The position numbers were made by a program, and so were the translations under genes. From Schaalia sp. ORNL0103 (GTDB taxonomy: Bacteria > Actinomycetota > Actinomycetes > Actinomycetales > Actinomycetaceae), in contig NZ_JAHXSA010000001.1 in the NCBI RefSeq assembly GCF_019429565.1, positions 1,302,001 through 1,366,000 on the forward strand: 64,000 nt of DNA, read 5' to 3'. Shown here piece after piece: positions 7,444 through 15,956 of the stretch. Within the stretch, counting starts at the first letter, position 1, and every line of letters starts with the position of its first letter. The notes beneath the pieces were generated by a model. That model ran no database searches. It was given only the letters and a program-made list of their open reading frames with translations, and had not been told where the DNA came from.

Positions 7444-8333
7444 GCGATCCTTTGCGTGCCGTTGGCCAGATACCGCAGGAGATCTTCGAGCCTGCGACGC
7501 TGAGAGTCCGCGAGGCGCAGATCGAGGAGCTTCTCCTTCGGCACCCACTGAAAACCAGTGGATTCAGAGTCGAGGGACACCTCGTGGCCCTCAGACACCC
7601 CGTGAAAGACGACGGTGAACTCCTGGCGCACTTCCCCGTCGGAGTATGCGATGCGCACGTCCGGGTCCGTGTAGGTGCCGACGATCCCGGTTACCCGCAC
7701 GTCGAGGCCGGTCTCCTCCTTGAGCTCGCGGACCGCGCACTCGGCGAGGCTTTCGCCGAATTCGAGGGTGCCGCCCGGGAGCGTCCAATTCCCGCTATCT
7801 CGGCGCTGGAGCATGAGGATGTGGCCCTCGCGCTCGATGGCGACCGCTGCTGCGGGGACGATCGAGTTGGCGGCCGGCGCATCGGGAGCGTGGGAGTAGT
7901 CCACGCGCGTCGTCGTCAGGGCCGAGGCCAGCCAGGCCTCGACATCCGGGCCGGGGGTGACGACGTTCTTGTCGTTGGTGGAGGGAACTTTGATGAAGAG
8001 GATCTGCGTCCCCCGCTTCGAGCGCTGCGCGTATGTCGTCCCGGGTTCGATGACGTAGAAATCGCCCGCACGGAACTCATGCTCCTCGCCGGTGTCCGTG
8101 TCCAGGTACTGCGTCCACCCGGACAGCATGTACTGGTACTCGGTGGCCTGCGTATGAAAGTGCGGCTGCTCGCACGCATCGTCGGAATAGGACGTAATCC
8201 CGATTTCAAGATCGTTCGTGTCGTAGTGCGCGACCTCCTGTGGCCGAGAGAGGTTGCCCGCCAGGTACTGGCGCGACACGTGCTCCAGCGCCTGCCGAAT
8301 CTCGCCTGACGTGATGGTGGAGAACATCGTCAT
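7440..8333 (-). CDS. Cupin-NUDIX fusion hydrolase
   Basis: 297 aa. Residues about 35-135 form a cupin (metal-binding HFH in QPHFHTQATEYQYML, later FYVIEPGTTYAQ). Residues about 155-290 are a NUDIX hydrolase with the complete box GTLEFGESLAECAVREL-KEETG. NUDIX enzymes cleave nucleoside diphosphates linked to another group. The cupin may bind a sugar or act as a sensor (inference). The ATG at 8333 has AAGGAGG 5 nt upstream. It overlaps both neighbours by 4 nt (ATGA at 8330-8333 and 7440-7443), so the three genes are co-translated. Confidence 0.85.
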   Translation of the reverse strand: MTMFSTITSGEIRQALEHVSRQYLAGNLSRPQEVAHYDTNDLEIGITSYSDDACEQPHFHTQATEYQYMLSGWTQYLDTDTGEEHEFRAGDFYVIEPGTTYAQRSKRGTQILFIKVPSTNDKNVVTPGPDVEAWLASALTTTRVDYSHAPDAPAANSIVPAAAVAIEREGHILMLQRRDSGNWTLPGGTLEFGESLAECAVRELKEETGLDVRVTGIVGTYTDPDVRIAYSDGEVRQEFTVVFHGVSEGHEVSLDSESTGFQWVPKEKLLDLRLADSQRRRLEDLLRYLANGTQRIA

Positions 8334-9610
8334 CGCCTCCTTGGGGCCTTGTGTCGACTCTTCCTCAGCTGACGTCTCAAGACAACGAGAACGCCGATCG
8401 CGACGACCACGCTCGCCAGGCACAGGGCAAGCACGAACCAGAGCGAGGGAAGAGTTTCGCCCTGGTTGAGTCCAATGATGGACATCGAGAAGAAAGAGAT
8501 GATGAGCGTCGGGACGAAAAAGACTGCGGACGCGAAGGTAAGGAACGTGTTTGTTCGTTCTGCGGCCTCAGCGTTTTCCTGGTTCGCAACGGCCTGGACG
8601 GACTGAGCGGTGTTCGCAAGCAGGCCGGACGCCCGCTCGAGCAGCCGTCGGTATTCTTCGATCGTCGCCTTGAGTTCGGCGACCTTGCGCGTTGCGAGGC
8701 CCTGCAGGGCCTCGTTTCCGGTCACGAGTTCGTTGACCTTGGAACGGCGTTCGAGGTTCCTGGACACGAGGAACGCCGTGGTCACGAACTGCGAGAGCAC
8801 GCCGATTTCTCGCTGCGCCCGCCCGAGGCGCTGCGCGGCTTCCTCCGAGTCGTCGCTGATCATGATCTGGAAGGGTTCGTTCTCCCAGAATTCGAACTCA
8901 ATCCGCCAGTTCTCGAGGTTGTATTGCTCGTACTTGATGGGGATCGAGAACGCCTCAACGATGTTGCCCACGTCCGACGGCTCGGTGAAGTATGCCTGCC
9001 CGCGGTTCAGCCAGATGCCGTTGTGCGGCCAGCGAAGGTTGTCGAGCTGTTCTGGCGAGACCGGCTGATAGATCGAGACGGTGCCGTTGCCCATATCGAA
9101 AATCCGGCACCAGCGGTGGAGTGCACGAAGCGGCTCGGAAGTATCACCGGAACGGGCCGGCAGGTTCTGGGTCAGCAGATCGACGTACCTGATCCTCGTG
9201 TCGGCGTCGATCTGCAGGGGCACGTTCGTTTTGTTCGCAGACACCCGCTGGATCATCTCCGGCATGGAAGCCATCAGCGCGCGAGCGACGGTCGATGCCA
9301 TGAGCTTTTCAAGGAGCGAGGAGATCTCGCCGTCGTGTGCGCCGTCGAGCGACACCTCGAGCTCGTACCTGTCGATGTCGTTCCACGGATTCTCGCAATG
9401 GGTTTGCGCTCCGATGGGGCAGTACCGGTAGCTCTCGCCATCGTCCAGCGGGGGCAGAACGATCGGATTCTCGAATTCCATGGCCCGGCGATGCCAGCCA
9501 GACAGAATCACCGCCTGCGTCCCGTCTGTGTACTGGCACTTCAGCAGGAAGCTCGGGCCCGCGTCCCAGAGCTGAGGATCAGACGCGTACGTCTCGCTGT
9601 AGGAGCTCAT
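8330..9610 (-). CDS. CorA-like membrane protein with large cytosolic domain
   Basis: 426 aa. The N-terminal 250 residues match no family I recognise. A long helical, coiled-coil-like segment (about 265-350) leads into two C-terminal membrane helices (about 359-380 and 391-411) joined by IIGLNQGE. The stalk-TM1-GxN-TM2 plan is that of CorA/ZntB metal channels, with GMN replaced by GLN. The start at 9610 has GGAGG 10 nt upstream; an ATG at 9661 is the alternative. First gene of the operon with the cupin-NUDIX and HD hydrolases. A CorA-like pore next to two nucleotide-active enzymes suggests signalling or a stress/defence role, but this is inference. Confidence 0.6.
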   Translation of the reverse strand: MSSYSETYASDPQLWDAGPSFLLKCQYTDGTQAVILSGWHRRAMEFENPIVLPPLDDGESYRYCPIGAQTHCENPWNDIDRYELEVSLDGAHDGEISSLLEKLMASTVARALMASMPEMIQRVSANKTNVPLQIDADTRIRYVDLLTQNLPARSGDTSEPLRALHRWCRIFDMGNGTVSIYQPVSPEQLDNLRWPHNGIWLNRGQAYFTEPSDVGNIVEAFSIPIKYEQYNLENWRIEFEFWENEPFQIMISDDSEEAAQRLGRAQREIGVLSQFVTTAFLVSRNLERRSKVNELVTGNEALQGLATRKVAELKATIEEYRRLLERASGLLANTAQSVQAVANQENAEAAERTNTFLTFASAVFFVPTLIISFFSMSIIGLNQGETLPSLWFVLALCLASVVVAIGVLVVLRRQLRKSRHKAPRRR

Positions 9611-9757
9611 CGCCCGGGCACCTCCATTCACAGTCGTTGACACGTAGTAGTCCGCAGCCATGCGGCCCGAGGCCGTGGGGACACACCGCTCTTTGAGATT
9701 GTAGTCGGTCGCGCAGATGCCGCACCGGAGGGCACCATATGTGCGCGCCGCAGATAA

Positions 9758-9807
9758 ACGAGGCCGGGGCCAGCCACGCTGAATCGCGCAGCCGGCCCCG
9801 GCCTCGT
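9758..9807 (-). terminator. Intrinsic terminator after the autolysin gene
   Basis: ACGAGGCCGGGGCCAGC (9758-9774) pairs with GCCGGCCCCGGCCTCGT (9791-9807), with one mismatch over 17 bp and a 16-nt loop. Read on the minus strand it is followed by TTTATC. Both arms are copies of the window-wide 12-mer. Confidence 0.85.
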
Positions 9808-9820
9808 CACGGAAGAACTC

Positions 9821-11881
9821 TCAGAAGTACGCCTTCATCATGGACACCAGGTCATAGCCATAGTTCTTGGCAGCGGCCCAGCCGGTGCGGTTGGGGTTCT
9901 CCTGGATGCCCAGGTACTCGACCACCGGGGCCGCACCCTTACGCACGTAGGTAAAGCGCGGGTCGACGACCGTGTTTGCGAGCGACGCCGTGGTCACCGA
10001 GGAGTCCGCGTAGGCGCGCAGGTGCTGGACCTGCGCGCGGATGCCCGTGCGAACGTCCGAGAAGGAGGCGCCCTTCGCGCCGCCGCCGACCGCGCCAATG
10101 CCGGAGAAGTTGTACTGGCTGACGGTCACGTCGCCGCCGAATCGCAGCCAGCCCGTCTCCTTCATCGCCTGGACGAAGACCAGCTCGGGGGACACACCCT
10201 CGGCCACGGCCTCGTCGTAGACGATGGACGCGAAGTCGCGGATCGTCGGCGCACCGCCAGCGGCCAGGGCGCTCGGGTAGCTGTAGCCGGCCTGATCCCA
10301 GGCGTCTTCCATCGCGTCGATAATCTCCGCGCGCGAGGCGGTAGGCGCACTCATGATGAGGCGCTGACCGGACGCGTTCGTGACGGAGGCGCTGCGCGAG
10401 GCGCTGCGGGAGGCCGCCGGAGCCTCGCTGCCGTCCGCGTAGCCGAGCCACGCGCCGGAGGAAGCGAAGTTCGATGCGCGGCCCTCAACGGTGACCGTGC
10501 CCGTCGCCATGGCGCCCGAGTTCGGGTCCAGCCAGTACCAGGCGCCATCCAGGAGCCAGCCGGTGCTCATCGCGCCGGAGGAGTTCAGGTGGTACCAGGT
10601 GTCGCCCACCTTGGTCCAGCCGGTCATCATGGCGCCCTCACCATCCAGGTAGTACCACTTGCCGGCGTCGAGGAGCCAGCCGGTGACCATCTGGCCGCTG
10701 GATCGCATGTAGTACCAGCGGTTGTCATCCTCAGTCAGCTGCCAGCCGGTGAGCATGCGCGCGTCGTCCTCGAAGAGGTACCAGGCGCCATCAACGTTGG
10801 TCCAGCCAGTCGCGGCCGCACCGTTGGCGCGGAGCCAGTACCAATTGTTGCCATCCTTGAGCCAGCCGGTGACCATGACGCCGTCGGCGTTCATGTAGTA
10901 CCAGGAGCCGGCGACCTTCACCCAGCCGGTGGCCATGTCGCCGTCAGGACGCAGGTAGTACCACTTGCCGTCTTCCTTCTTCCAGCCCGTCACCATGGCG
11001 GTGGAGTCGTCGAAGAAGTAGCGGCGTCCGTTGATGGTGGACCATCCGCGGATCGTCTGCTTGTTGGAGCCAGCCCAGTACCAGCGGCCACCGGCGGAGA
11101 ACCAGCCGGTCTTGGCCGCGCCGTTGGAGATGAAGCTCCAGGAATCTCCGGTGGCGCGCCACGTGCCCTTGCTCAGGCCGTAGGCCTCGGCGATACCGGT
11201 CGCGTCAGCAACGCCAAGAGAGCGAACGAAATTCTCGTCGCGCAGGAGGGCTGCGTCGGATGCGGAGGTCACGAAGGCATGCTCGACGATGACGCCGGTC
11301 ATGTTCTCTTCGCGCGACTGGCGGATGATGGCGTAGTAGTCACCGGTCGAGCCATCCGGGTAGTCGTAGTAGGGGTTGTCGCGCGTCTTGATGCCGCGGT
11401 CAGCCAGACCAAGGCCGGTGAGCTGCTTTTGGATAGCGTTGGACAGGGTGCGCCCCTGCGTGTGGGTGCCGTAGTTGTACGAGGAGGAATTCGGGTACCA
11501 GACCTCGGCACCCTTCGCGATGGGCGCGCCCGAGTTGAAATGGATGGAGACGAGGGCGTCCGCATCCGCGGCTGCGGCCATCTCAACGCGGCTGGACAGG
11601 TCGGCGCTGGTGTTTTCCGAGGGACGGGTGTCCGTCGTGCGAGTCATGACGACGCGCACACCGTCGTAGCTTTCCAGTTCTTCCTTCAGGGCCAGGGAGA
11701 CCGCGAGGGTCAGGTCCTTCTCACGCAGGCCGTTTGCGACCGCGCCGGGGTCGGAGCCGCCGTGCCCGGGGTCGATGGCAATCGTGATACCTGCTGCGTG
11801 CGCGGGCGGCACGAGGGCCGCTGCGGCTGCGCCGAGGGCCAGGGTGAGCCCGGCGACGATGGTCCTCCACGAGGAGCGCAT
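9821..11881 (-). CDS. Secreted N-acetylmuramoyl-L-alanine amidase with CW repeats and glucosaminidase domain
   Basis: 686 aa. Signal peptide 1-29 (cleavage after AHA). Residues about 30-235 form an Amidase_3 catalytic domain: the zinc ligand region AIDPGHGGSDPG, a central SIHFNSG and a late VEHAFV. About 11 CW-type repeats of about 20 residues (pattern TGW....WYY....G.M) span roughly 250-480. The last 180 residues resemble a glucosaminidase domain (FVQAMKETGW, QYNFSGIGA). The protein would cut both peptide and glycan bonds of peptidoglycan while the repeats hold it in the wall. The start is the only ATG before the signal peptide. An AT-rich upstream region probably holds the promoter. Confidence 0.9.
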   Translation of the reverse strand: MRSSWRTIVAGLTLALGAAAAALVPPAHAAGITIAIDPGHGGSDPGAVANGLREKDLTLAVSLALKEELESYDGVRVVMTRTTDTRPSENTSADLSSRVEMAAAADADALVSIHFNSGAPIAKGAEVWYPNSSSYNYGTHTQGRTLSNAIQKQLTGLGLADRGIKTRDNPYYDYPDGSTGDYYAIIRQSREENMTGVIVEHAFVTSASDAALLRDENFVRSLGVADATGIAEAYGLSKGTWRATGDSWSFISNGAAKTGWFSAGGRWYWAGSNKQTIRGWSTINGRRYFFDDSTAMVTGWKKEDGKWYYLRPDGDMATGWVKVAGSWYYMNADGVMVTGWLKDGNNWYWLRANGAAATGWTNVDGAWYLFEDDARMLTGWQLTEDDNRWYYMRSSGQMVTGWLLDAGKWYYLDGEGAMMTGWTKVGDTWYHLNSSGAMSTGWLLDGAWYWLDPNSGAMATGTVTVEGRASNFASSGAWLGYADGSEAPAASRSASRSASVTNASGQRLIMSAPTASRAEIIDAMEDAWDQAGYSYPSALAAGGAPTIRDFASIVYDEAVAEGVSPELVFVQAMKETGWLRFGGDVTVSQYNFSGIGAVGGGAKGASFSDVRTGIRAQVQHLRAYADSSVTTASLANTVVDPRFTYVRKGAAPVVEYLGIQENPNRTGWAAAKNYGYDLVSMMKAYF

Positions 11882-12129
11882 AGTGATCCTTCATGTTGCT
11901 GATGTGACAGTCGTGATTGTAGATGCTTATGTTGTAACTGTAAACATGAGAATAGTTACACGCACAAATTGATACGAACTGAAGTCATAGCTTTTCGCAT
12001 GTGAGAAGAGGCCGGGGCCCCTCCACCAATGCTCAATCACATCGGGACGCACCGACGCGCCATCGAAAGCACTCATGGCCAGGAATAACGCCACTCAGCG
12101 CTTCAGCCCGAGGGAGAAAAACCGAAGGC

Positions 12130-13311
12130 CTACGCGAGCGCCGACCGAACCACCGCGGCCGCAGCGCGCGATGAGGCCTCGACTGACCGATGCGCGCTCA
12201 CCCAGGCGCGCGCACCCTCAGCGCCCACCCAGGCGGCAGTGCCCGACGCGAGGCCAACCATGGCCTCGGCGACCTCATCGACGTCGAGGTTGCACGCGAC
12301 CCCGAGCTCACCCTCCGCGACGTCGCTGGCTGCCTGGCCCGGACCCGCGTAAATGACGGGAGTGCCCTGCGCGAGGGAGGCGAGGATCTTCGTCGGGTAG
12401 GCGTAGTCGTATCCGCCCGGTCGCAGCGAGGCGAGGGTAGCGGTGGCTCGCGCCATCCACCGGTCCGCCTCATCGGCACTGACGGCAGGGATCATGTCGA
12501 CGCCGGCCACGCCTCGCGAGCGCTCGGCGAGGGCTTCCCATCCACTCCCCTGCCCCACGAACACGAGGCGCGCGTCCCCGAGCCGCGCTCGTACGCGCTC
12601 GAATGCGTCGACGAATACCTCGGGGGCCAGCCACTGGGCGACCGTGCCCGCGTAGACGAAGACCGGGCCGTCGCAGGTGGGGAATCCTTCCGGGGTGCCG
12701 GTGACCACGGCGTCGGGCACGCGCACGCCGTTGGGGACGACCGCAACATCGCGCGCACCCAGATCGCGCGCACGACGCGCGACGCCATCTGAGACAGCGA
12801 TGACGCGGCGGGCACCGCACAGCGCGAAAGACTCCAGCCCTGCGACCGTGCGCACGACGATGCTGGGCACGCCCGCGAGCGCGGCGGCGTCCGAGACAAT
12901 GTCGGCACAGTAGTAGACGTAGGGGACGCGGCGCACCGCGCATGCAATGCGGACGGCGGCTCCGGTCGTGGGCGGAGGCTCGGAGACAACCACGTCGGGG
13001 CGCGGACCGGTGAGCAGCCGGGCGACGAGGGGAACATCGAAGGACATGTAGGACACGTATCCGCGAACCGCTCCCGTACGGTCACGCAGGACGGGGGCAC
13101 GTCGCACCTCGACGAGGCCGCATCCCTCCCCCGGCTCGCTGCCGCCGTCTACGCCTTGACGGGCATCGCGAGCGACGGAGGGAGCCAGGCGCGAGGTGAG
13201 GACCCGGACCCTGTCTCCGCCTGCGGCGAGCGCGCGGGCGAGCGCCCCGAGGCGCAGCGCGGCGGCCGTAGGCTCGGGTGTAAAGGTGCGGGTCGCCAGA
13301 GTGACTAGCAT
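12130..13311 (-). CDS. GT4-family glycosyltransferase
   Basis: 393-aa GT-B glycosyltransferase. The N-terminal half has the acceptor-side motif RTFTPEPTAAALRLGALA; the C-terminal half has the donor-binding pattern (VFVYAGTVAQWL, VFVGQGSGWEAL, YDYAYPTKILASLAQGTPVI). It probably adds a sugar to a lipid-linked envelope glycan at the cytoplasmic face. The ATG at 13311 overlaps the upstream UDP-sugar dehydrogenase stop by 7 nt, so the two are coupled; a longer upstream start would overlap that gene by about 200 nt and is rejected. Donor unknown; the dehydrogenase product is a candidate. Confidence 0.85.
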   Translation of the reverse strand: MLVTLATRTFTPEPTAAALRLGALARALAAGGDRVRVLTSRLAPSVARDARQGVDGGSEPGEGCGLVEVRRAPVLRDRTGAVRGYVSYMSFDVPLVARLLTGPRPDVVVSEPPPTTGAAVRIACAVRRVPYVYYCADIVSDAAALAGVPSIVVRTVAGLESFALCGARRVIAVSDGVARRARDLGARDVAVVPNGVRVPDAVVTGTPEGFPTCDGPVFVYAGTVAQWLAPEVFVDAFERVRARLGDARLVFVGQGSGWEALAERSRGVAGVDMIPAVSADEADRWMARATATLASLRPGGYDYAYPTKILASLAQGTPVIYAGPGQAASDVAEGELGVACNLDVDEVAEAMVGLASGTAAWVGAEGARAWVSAHRSVEASSRAAAAVVRSALA

Positions 13312-14609
13312 GCGGGGGCGCTTCCCCCGCCGATCGTGATGCGCGGGGTGCCGGCCCAGGCCTCGGGCGAGGTGATGGCGCGGCCGTCGACGAGGAGGCG
13401 CACGCCGGACAGGTCGGCGGGGACCAGGTCCCGGTAGGCGGCGTGGTCGGCCTGGACGATGGCGACGTCCACCGGCTCGCCAAGGTGGTAGGCGTCCCAC
13501 CCGAAGGCTGCCAGCTCCTCATCGGAATACAACGGATCGTGCACGCTCACCTGCGCCCCGGCCTCGCGCAGCGCGTCGACGACGCCAAAGACTCCGGAGA
13601 ACGCGGTTTCCTTGACCCCACCGCGATAGGCGGCACCCAGGACCACGACGCGCAGCCCCTCAAGGGAACCGAGCAGAGCGGCGGCGCGGGAGACCGCGTA
13701 GGCGGGCATGCCAGCGTTCGCGGCGCGGGCCGCGGACACGACGGTCGCCTCCGGGTCGCCGGCCAGGTAGAGGCGCGGATAGACGGGGATGCAGTGGCCG
13801 CCGACCGCGATGCCGGGCTGGTGGATGTGGGAGTAGGGCTGGGAGTTGCAGGCCTCGATCACACGTGCGACATCGATGCCGACCGCGTCCGCGTAGCGCG
13901 CGAACTGGTTGGCCAGGCCGATGTTGACGTCCCGGTACGTAGTCTCGGCGAGCTTGGCCATTTCGGCGGCCTCGGCCCCGCCCATCGGCCACACGCCGTT
14001 GGGGCGCGGCAGGTCGTCGCGCTGATCAAAGGCGAGGACAGCCTCATAAAAGCGAACGCCGCGCGCCTCGCCGGATTCGCTGAGGCCCCCCACGAGCTTC
14101 GGGTAGCGCGCCAGGTCGGCGAAAACCCGGCCAGTGAGGACGCGCTCAGGCGAGAACACGACATCGAAGTCGCGGCCCTCGAACAGGCCGGAGACCTCCT
14201 CGATGAGGGGCTTGTAGCGGCCGCGCGTCGTACCCACGGGCAGGGTGGTCTCGTAGGAGACGAGGGTACCGGGCGTCAGGTGGGCGGCCATCGAGCGGGT
14301 CGCGGCGTCCATGACGCGGAAGTCGGGGCGGCTCTCATCATCGACGACGAGGGGCACGACCATGACGACCGCGTCGGCGCCGGAGATCGCCTCGGCGTAC
14401 TCGGTCGTGGCGCGAAGGGCGCCGGAGGAAGCAAGCGGGGCCAGGTACTCGGCCAGGTGCGCCTCGCCCGGGAAGGGTTCAACCCCCTCGTTAATTAGGG
14501 CGACCACGCGGGGGTTCACGTCCACGCCAACGACGGTGTGCCCGCCGCGCGCGTAGTGCACCGCCAGCGGCAAACCAATCTTGCCCATGCCGACGACCGC
14601 GATGCGCAT
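13305..14609 (-). CDS. UDP-N-acetylhexosamine 6-dehydrogenase (WbpA/WecC type)
   Basis: 434-aa NAD-dependent nucleotide-sugar dehydrogenase that oxidises C6 of a UDP-HexNAc to the uronic acid in two steps. Rossmann motif GMGKIGLPLA at about 7-16; SPERVLTG; a helical signature EMAKLAETTYRDVNIGLANQ; and the catalytic-Cys motif GGHCIPVYP, whose VYP and preceding CNSQP are typical of the GlcNAc/ManNAc branch rather than UDP-glucose dehydrogenase. The ATG at 14609 follows AAGGGGAG. With the Gfo/Idh, aminotransferase and acetyltransferase genes at 18444-21191 it supplies all four steps of a WbpA-B-E-D pathway. Confidence 0.88.
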   Translation of the reverse strand: MRIAVVGMGKIGLPLAVHYARGGHTVVGVDVNPRVVALINEGVEPFPGEAHLAEYLAPLASSGALRATTEYAEAISGADAVVMVVPLVVDDESRPDFRVMDAATRSMAAHLTPGTLVSYETTLPVGTTRGRYKPLIEEVSGLFEGRDFDVVFSPERVLTGRVFADLARYPKLVGGLSESGEARGVRFYEAVLAFDQRDDLPRPNGVWPMGGAEAAEMAKLAETTYRDVNIGLANQFARYADAVGIDVARVIEACNSQPYSHIHQPGIAVGGHCIPVYPRLYLAGDPEATVVSAARAANAGMPAYAVSRAAALLGSLEGLRVVVLGAAYRGGVKETAFSGVFGVVDALREAGAQVSVHDPLYSDEELAAFGWDAYHLGEPVDVAIVQADHAAYRDLVPADLSGVRLLVDGRAITSPEAWAGTPRITIGGGSAPAC

Positions 14610-14670
14610 GCGGCTCCCCTTTCCGTCTCCGGCCTCGTTGTTCCCCTCCAGTGTAGTGCCCCGCCCCACC

Positions 14671-14683
14671 TACAATGGGAGCG
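14671..14683 (+). promoter_or_regulatory. -10 element of a leaderless promoter
   Basis: TACAAT (14671-14676) is followed after 6 nt by the GTG start at 14683, so transcription should begin at the start codon itself. Confidence 0.6.
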
Positions 14684-15801
14684 TGGATCGCGCGCTCAAT
14701 CTCCTGCTCTACCCGTCGAACCTGGCCTCGCCCGGTCGGCTGGTGAAGATCGCGCGCTCGTTGTCCCCGCTTTTCTCCCGCACGCACGTCGTCGGGATTG
14801 ATCAGGGCGAGCTCCCCACGGACGAGGCCGTGGCCCCCACCGTGCACCTCACGAGGATTCAGGGCGCGTCCCTGGGTGCGCCCTTGGGCGGGGTGAGGGT
14901 CGTCGGGGCGTGGGGGGCACGCGTGTACCGGCGGTTCGCGAGGCAGCGCGTCGCGGCTGTCTCGGCGCAGAACCTATTCCTGCTGCCCCTCGCGCACGCG
15001 TTGGCGCGGCGCACGGGCGCGGTGTTCGCCTACAACGCGCACGAGCTGGAGACGGAGACGGTGGGGTCGGCGGGGCTACGTCAGCGCCTCCAGCGCGTCA
15101 TCGAGCGCCGCTATATCCGCCGCGCGGACGTGGTGTCCGTGGTCAACGAGTCGATCGCGCAGTGGTACCGCGAGGCATATCCGGGCGTCGATCCGGTCGT
15201 CGTAACAAACGCGCCGACTGGCGCGGAGGGCGTCATCGACCTGCGTGCGCAACTGGGGATCCCCGAGGACGCTCTCCTGTACCTGCATTCGGGCTACCTG
15301 GCGCCGGGGCGCAACATTCCGTTGATTTTGCGCGCTTTTGAGAAGGCACAGAACGCGCACGTCGCCTTCGTCGGCGCGGGTGCCCTACTGCCCGAGGTCG
15401 AGCGTGCGGCTGCGAGCCACCCGAACATCCACCGCCTGCCTCCCGTGGACCCGGACCAGGTTCTGGCCATGACACGTGGGGCTGACGTGGCGCTGTGCCT
15501 CATCGAGTCCGGGTGCCTGTCGCACCGCATGTCCACGCCCAACAAGATGATGGAGGCCTTCGCGGCCGGGGTGCCCGCACTGTGTTCCCCCCTGTCCGAG
15601 GCCCGCCGATACCTGGGAGATCAGGCCGACACGTGGGTGCTGGAAGATCCGGAGCGCGAGCTCGTCGGTGCCCTGGAGCGCATCACGCGAGAGGACATCG
15701 CGGCTTTCACGGCTCCCGCGATCCCCACCTGGGAGGAGGGGGCCGCCCGCCTGCGTGAGGCCTACGAGCGAGCCCTCGCCACGCGAGCAACACATCAATA
15801 G
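14683..15801 (+). CDS. GT4-family glycosyltransferase
   Basis: 372-aa GT-B protein. It has FAYNAHELETET in the N-terminal domain (about residues 110-121), ADVVSVVNESIAQWY, and a C-terminal donor domain with YLHSGYLAPGRNIPLILRAF and the conserved MSTPNKMMEAFAAGVPAL loop. A cytoplasmic sugar transferase of the envelope-glycan cluster; sugar unknown. The GTG start is preferred because it is 6 nt downstream of TACAAT and family proteins begin near NLLLYPSNL. It is divergent from the UDP-sugar dehydrogenase and convergent with the flippase. Confidence 0.85.
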   Translation: MDRALNLLLYPSNLASPGRLVKIARSLSPLFSRTHVVGIDQGELPTDEAVAPTVHLTRIQGASLGAPLGGVRVVGAWGARVYRRFARQRVAAVSAQNLFLLPLAHALARRTGAVFAYNAHELETETVGSAGLRQRLQRVIERRYIRRADVVSVVNESIAQWYREAYPGVDPVVVTNAPTGAEGVIDLRAQLGIPEDALLYLHSGYLAPGRNIPLILRAFEKAQNAHVAFVGAGALLPEVERAAASHPNIHRLPPVDPDQVLAMTRGADVALCLIESGCLSHRMSTPNKMMEAFAAGVPALCSPLSEARRYLGDQADTWVLEDPERELVGALERITREDIAAFTAPAIPTWEEGAARLREAYERALATRATHQ

Positions 15802-15814
15802 TTCCCCCAAAATC

Positions 15815-15921
15815 TCGCACGTAATTTGGGTTCACTCACTTTTCTTAGTGCCGCTAAAAACTGCGAAATATCAAGACTTTTGACCTTGCGCATAAACGGA
15901 CCACATGGGAATTACGTGCGA
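15815..15921. mobile_element. Small AT-rich inverted-repeat element (MITE-like), copy 2
   Basis: TCGCACGTAATT (15815-15826) matches AATTACGTGCGA (15910-15921). The flanks extend the symmetry: CCCCCAAAATC on the left and ACTTTTGGGG on the right, so the inverted repeat reaches about 21 bp. The ends and the 107-bp size match the element at 6732-6834; the interior differs. It fills the gap between two convergent genes, so it could also serve there as a terminator-like structure. Confidence 0.5.
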
Positions 15922-15956
15922 CTTTTGGGGAGGGACCATCACGCGGTCGCCCACGT

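Noticed and set aside
12000-12022. Terminator with 12-mer arms after the glycosyltransferase at 12130
   Set aside because: Only one degenerate half-site (AGAGGCCGGGGC) is visible; a stable perfect stem could not be drawn.
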